Assembly (NCBI GenBank): GCA_964409485.1
Contig: CAYPDM010000034.1
Location: 1-15,718 of the forward strand
Length of the DNA stretch: 15,718 nucleotides
Direction: 5' to 3'
Origin: JAFGPF01 sp964409485
GTDB lineage: Bacteria > Chloroflexota > Dehalococcoidia > Dehalococcoidales > RBG-16-60-22
In this document: in pieces, positions 13,082-15,718 of the stretch
How the letters are laid out: each line of letters begins with the position of its first letter
Numbering within the stretch: the stretch's first letter is position 1
Program-made: the position numbers and the translations under genes
The notes under the pieces: model-generated
Database searches by the model: none
The model's input: only the letters and a program-made list of their open reading frames with translations
What the model was told of the DNA's origin: nothing

Positions 13082-13110
13082 TTGACAATTCACCGCACAC
13101 TATATATAAT
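13082..13110 (+). promoter_or_regulatory. Perfect sigma-70-type promoter for the 63-aa membrane protein
   Basis: TTGACA (13082-13087), 17 bp, TATAAT (13105-13110): a full match to consensus. The predicted start is near 13117, with a leader of about 29 nt before the ATG at 13146. It is divergent from the guaB3 promoter across a 171-bp spacer. Confidence 0.85.
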
Positions 13111-13145
13111 TCGTTCACCAAAATCATCAGGTATAGAGTATCGTT

Positions 13146-13337
13146 ATGCTGATCTTTTTCTTAATAATGGCAATCATCTTTCTCGTCTCCGGCGGCATCG
13201 GCCTGTTTCATGTCAATGCCAACCTGGGCGCGGGCACCAACCTCTGGATTTACGGCAATATCACCTTCGGGGTATTTACCATCGTCGGCATAGCGTTAAT
13301 CATATTCCTGGCGCTTTTCAATCGGGAATTCGATTAA
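13146..13337 (+). CDS. Small membrane protein with two transmembrane helices
   Basis: A 63-aa hydrophobic protein. Helix 1 covers about residues 2-22 (LIFFLIMAIIFLVSGGIGLF) and helix 2 about 35-58 (YGNITFGVFTIVGIALIIFLALF), joined by a short polar loop (HVNANLGAGTNLW) and ending in NREFD. The few charges (R and D/E at the C-terminus) do not firmly set the topology. I do not recognise a family. A perfect promoter immediately upstream supports it as a real, well-expressed gene, although the ribosome site is weak. The 124 bp to rsmI hold the rsmI promoter and a short 5-bp stem. Confidence 0.75.
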   Translation: MLIFFLIMAIIFLVSGGIGLFHVNANLGAGTNLWIYGNITFGVFTIVGIALIIFLALFNREFD

Positions 13338-13408
13338 ACACCCCCCGGCAGCCCTATCATCACTTCTCCCGGGCTATACCGGATAAAGCTCCCCCGCAAG
13401 CTCAAAGC

Positions 13409-13438
13409 TAGACAGGCGGAGGCGCGCCGTTCTATAAT
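13409..13438 (+). promoter_or_regulatory. Promoter of rsmI
   Basis: TAGACA (13409-13414, 5 of 6), 18 bp, TATAAT (13433-13438, perfect). The predicted start near 13445 lies just before a GAGGA ribosome site and about 17 nt before the ATG. It probably also transcribes the 70-aa gene and metG. Confidence 0.7.
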
Positions 13439-13461
13439 ATTCAGGTTGAGGACCGTAAATA

Positions 13462-14307
13462 ATGCCGAATCTTTACATTATTGCCACACCCATCGGAAAC
13501 CTGGAGGATATCTCACTCCGCGCCCTGCGCCTTCTCCGCGAGGTGAAGCTTATTGCCGCCGAAGATACCCGCAAGACGAGGCGTCTCCTCAACGCCTACG
13601 AAATCAAGACGCCCATGACCAGTTATTACGAACATAACAAGCTCGCCAAGCTGGAGTATATTTTAGACCGCCTGAATAGCGGCGACGTAGCGCTCGTTTC
13701 CGAGGCGGGGATGCCGGGCATTTCCGACCCCGGTTATGAGCTTATCGCGGCGGCCGGCCGGCAGAATATTACGGTCGTGCCGGTACCGGGCCCCTCGGCG
13801 GTCACCACGGCGCTGGCCGTCTCCGGGCTGCCCACGGACAGATTTACCTACATCGGCTTCCTGCCGAACAGAGCCAGCGCCCGAAGGCGCACCCTGGAAT
13901 CGATAGCCGATGAACCGGGGACGATAGTCATCCTGGAAGCGCCGCACCGGATTGCCGCGGCACTGCAGGATATCCTGACTACCCTCGGCGACCGCCGGAT
14001 AGCCGTCTGCCGCGAGCTTACCAAGCTCCACGAGGAGGTCTACCGGGGAACGGTGAGTGAGGCAATCAAACATTTCACGGCGCCGAGGGGCGAGTTCACG
14101 CTGGTCATCGAAGGCAGGGGAACCAGGAACAAACCGGAGATGACGGAGAGTGTGGAAAAGCAACTGCACCAGATGTACCGGGCCGGGGCCACGGTTAAAG
14201 AGGCCGTAGCCGCGGTGGCCGGGGAAACAGGACTGCCGAGGAAAGAACTGTATCAAACCTGGCTAAGGCTGGATAAGGCCTGGGATAGAGAAAAAGATTC
14301 GTGTTAA
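13462..14307 (+). CDS. rsmI: 16S rRNA (cytidine1402-2'-O)-methyltransferase RsmI
   Basis: Methylates the ribose of C1402 in the decoding centre of 16S rRNA using S-adenosylmethionine. The 281-aa protein is a tetrapyrrole-methylase-fold enzyme: LYIIATPIGNLEDISLRAL (4-22) at the N-terminus, AAEDTRKTRRLL (32-43), SEAGMPGISDPG (80-91), VPGPSAVTTALAVSGLP (108-124) for SAM binding, and RELTKLHEEVYRGT (184-197). All are family signatures, and the length is normal. GAGG about 10 nt upstream supports the ATG. It leads a plus-strand operon with a small zinc-ribbon gene and metG. Confidence 0.96.
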   Translation: MPNLYIIATPIGNLEDISLRALRLLREVKLIAAEDTRKTRRLLNAYEIKTPMTSYYEHNKLAKLEYILDRLNSGDVALVSEAGMPGISDPGYELIAAAGRQNITVVPVPGPSAVTTALAVSGLPTDRFTYIGFLPNRASARRRTLESIADEPGTIVILEAPHRIAAALQDILTTLGDRRIAVCRELTKLHEEVYRGTVSEAIKHFTAPRGEFTLVIEGRGTRNKPEMTESVEKQLHQMYRAGATVKEAVAAVAGETGLPRKELYQTWLRLDKAWDREKDSC

Positions 14308-14327
14308 ACGTATAAAGGAGCGTGTAT

Positions 14328-14540
14328 ATGCGTCGCGGCTGTATATCATTAGGCGAAATAAAATGTGATGAGTGCCAGAAACCCATCCCCTACCCCGACC
14401 GCTACCTGGCCATCAATGAAAAGGACGGTGTCGAAGACGAAGAGGGCGAGACCCGGCGTTACTGCGTTGAGTGCTGCCTGAAGAAAGGCTATGCCCATTA
14501 TAAAGAAGAGAAAGGTGAACGGGTACTGACCTTCTTCTAA
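14328..14540 (+). CDS. Small zinc-ribbon-like protein, 70 aa
   Basis: A protein of unknown function with two cysteine pairs, CDEC (C13, C16) and CVEC (C46, C49, plus C50), separated by an acidic loop (AINEKDGVEDEEGETRR). This is the layout of a treble-clef or zinc-ribbon fold, as in small RNA-, ribosome- or protein-binding adaptors. AAGGAG (14315-14320) lies 7 nt before the ATG at 14328; a GTG at 14322 would leave only 1 nt and is rejected. It lies 20 bp after rsmI and 33 bp before metG, so it is in a translation-related operon. A role connected with ribosomes or tRNA is possible but is inference from position only. Confidence 0.8.
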   Translation: MRRGCISLGEIKCDECQKPIPYPDRYLAINEKDGVEDEEGETRRYCVECCLKKGYAHYKEEKGERVLTFF

Positions 14541-14573
14541 GCCGGTCATACTGTCCGTTTCAAGACAACAAAC

Positions 14574-15718
14574 ATGAGCGAGAAAATTTACATCGGTGTG
14601 GCCTGGCCGTATGCTAACGGTTCGCTCCACCTGGGACAGATCGCCGGATGTTACCTGCCGGCGGATATCTTTGCCCGCTACCACCGTGTAAAGGGCAACG
14701 AAGTCTTAATGGTATCCGGCTCTGACCAGCACGGCACGCCGACAACCATCAAAGCCGAACAGGAAGGGAGAACTCCGCAGGAAATAGCCGACTTTTACCA
14801 GCGTGAGTTTCTTGATTGCTGGCAGCGGCTGGGGATTACTTTTGACCTGTTCACGACCACCGGCACTAAAAATCACGCCGAGGTGGCGCAGGACATCTTC
14901 CTGAAACTCCTTGAGAAAGACTATATATATAAGGACACGGTGTCCCAGGCATACTGCTCAAGCTGCCAGCGTTTTTTACCCGACCGTTATATCGAAGGCA
15001 CCTGCCCGCACTGCAGCTCGCCGAACGCGCGCGGCGACCAGTGTGAAGCCTGCGGCAAACTGCTGGATGCGCCCGAATTAATCGATGCGCGTTGCCGTAT
15101 CTGCGAGACACCCCCCATATATAAGGACTCCGAGCAGTTCTTCATAAGGCTGCCGGCCTTCCGGGACAGGCTCCTCGACTGGGTAAAGGACAAGAAACAC
15201 TGGCGGTCGAACGCCCTGAATTTTACCACGAGATTCCTGGAAGAAGGCCTCATCGATAGGGCGATAACACGAGACATCGACTGGGGAGTGCCGGTGCCGG
15301 TCGCGGGCTACGAAGACAAGCGCATCTACGTATGGTTCGAGGCCGTCATCGGCTACCTTTCGGCGTCGAAAGAATGGGCTGCTTTAAGCGGTGATGATGA
15401 TGGCTGGCGGCCCTTCTGGGCCGATGGCGTCAAGAGCTATTATTTCATCGGCAAGGACAATATCATCTTCCATACCATCATGTGGCCGGCGATGCTGATG
15501 GGCTACGAGGGTCTGGCTCTGCCCTATGATGTGCCTTCTAACGAGTTCATGACGATTGAAGGCAGGAAGATTTCCACCAGCAAGAACTGGGCGGTCTGGC
15601 TGCCGGACTACCTGTCGCGGTACGACCCCGACCCCCTGCGTTATATCCTCTCCATCAACATGCCGGAGACCAGCGATACCGATTTTTCCTGGCGCGAGTT
15701 CGTCCGCCGCAACAACGA
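14574..15718 (+). CDS. metG: Methionyl-tRNA synthetase, N-terminal part (cut by window end)
   Basis: Charges initiator and elongator tRNA(Met) with methionine. The visible 381 codons hold the class I catalytic domain: the HIGH-type motif as HLGQ (residues 19-22) after VAWPYANGSLHLGQ, and the KMSKS-type motif as KISTSKN (332-338). The insertion domain has four CxxC knuckles (C128/131, C144/147, C157/160, C174/177), the two-zinc MetG1 type. WGVPVP, VYVWFEA-like IYVWFEAVIGYLSA and YYFIGKDNIIFH are typical. The anticodon-binding region lies beyond the window. No clear ribosome site precedes the ATG, so translation may depend on the upstream 70-aa gene 33 bp away. The frame is intact to the end. 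Confidence 0.97.
   Translation, partial: MSEKIYIGVAWPYANGSLHLGQIAGCYLPADIFARYHRVKGNEVLMVSGSDQHGTPTTIKAEQEGRTPQEIADFYQREFLDCWQRLGITFDLFTTTGTKNHAEVAQDIFLKLLEKDYIYKDTVSQAYCSSCQRFLPDRYIEGTCPHCSSPNARGDQCEACGKLLDAPELIDARCRICETPPIYKDSEQFFIRLPAFRDRLLDWVKDKKHWRSNALNFTTRFLEEGLIDRAITRDIDWGVPVPVAGYEDKRIYVWFEAVIGYLSASKEWAALSGDDDGWRPFWADGVKSYYFIGKDNIIFHTIMWPAMLMGYEGLALPYDVPSNEFMTIEGRKISTSKNWAVWLPDYLSRYDPDPLRYILSINMPETSDTDFSWREFVRRNN

Noticed and set aside
13663..14256. Open frame of 197 codons on the minus strand within rsmI
   Set aside because: Antisense shadow of a well-conserved gene; no ribosome site or recognisable motif.
1..15718. CRISPR arrays, rRNA, tRNA and phage genes
   Set aside because: No regularly spaced repeats, cloverleaf-forming sequence, rRNA segments or phage proteins were seen on either strand.

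Overview
The window looks like one scaffold of a metagenome-assembled bacterial genome. It contains a 100-N scaffolding gap (11582-11681). The combination of an isoprenoid operon dxr-rseP-ispG, a GuaB3-type IMP dehydrogenase without CBS domains, an rsmI / small zinc-ribbon gene / metG block and several small lineage-specific hypothetical proteins fits Chloroflexota, most likely class Dehalococcoidia. This placement is inference from recognised gene types and was not tested by a search. There is no rRNA, tRNA, CRISPR array, phage gene or complete insertion sequence that I can see.

Layout. (1) 9-3407, minus: operon dxr > rseP > ispG, with a double-hairpin, REP-like spacer between rseP and ispG. 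(2) 3543-4653, plus: a small lipoprotein behind a perfect consensus promoter, then an unknown 87-aa protein. (3) 4661-5410, minus: a glutaredoxin-PDZ fusion and a small CHH/CxxC protein. (4) 5592-7667, minus: a two-cluster ferredoxin, a cysteine-free Crp/Fnr regulator, an OmpR-type response regulator, and a histidine-kinase fragment that has only the phospho-acceptor domain. (5) 7848-8286, minus: a small excisionase/MerR-like HTH protein and an unknown 65-aa protein. (6) 8457-9251, plus: an unknown TIM-barrel-like protein with an acidic tail, convergent with a tandem-duplicated cupin protein (9260-10213, minus). (7) 10355-11754, plus: a 414-aa lipoprotein interrupted by the assembly gap. (8) 11820-12974, minus: GuaB3. 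(9) 13146-15718, plus: a small two-helix membrane protein, rsmI, a zinc-ribbon protein and metG (cut by the window end).

How the genes relate. Dxr and IspG carry out an early and a late step of the MEP isoprenoid pathway; RseP is a membrane protease commonly found beside them. The response regulator and the kinase fragment form an incomplete two-component pair in one operon. GuaB3, RsmI and MetG are housekeeping functions in purine synthesis, ribosome modification and tRNA charging.

Promoters are unusually easy to read: most transcription units start with a TATAAT or near-TATAAT box and a recognisable -35 at 17-18 bp. Two units (the kinase fragment and GuaB3) appear to have almost no 5' leader. 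The points most worth a second look are the stand-alone phospho-acceptor domain, the glutaredoxin-PDZ fusion, the hairpin pair between rseP and ispG, and the artefactual gap: it is flanked by an exact 55-bp repeat and can be closed by inspection.
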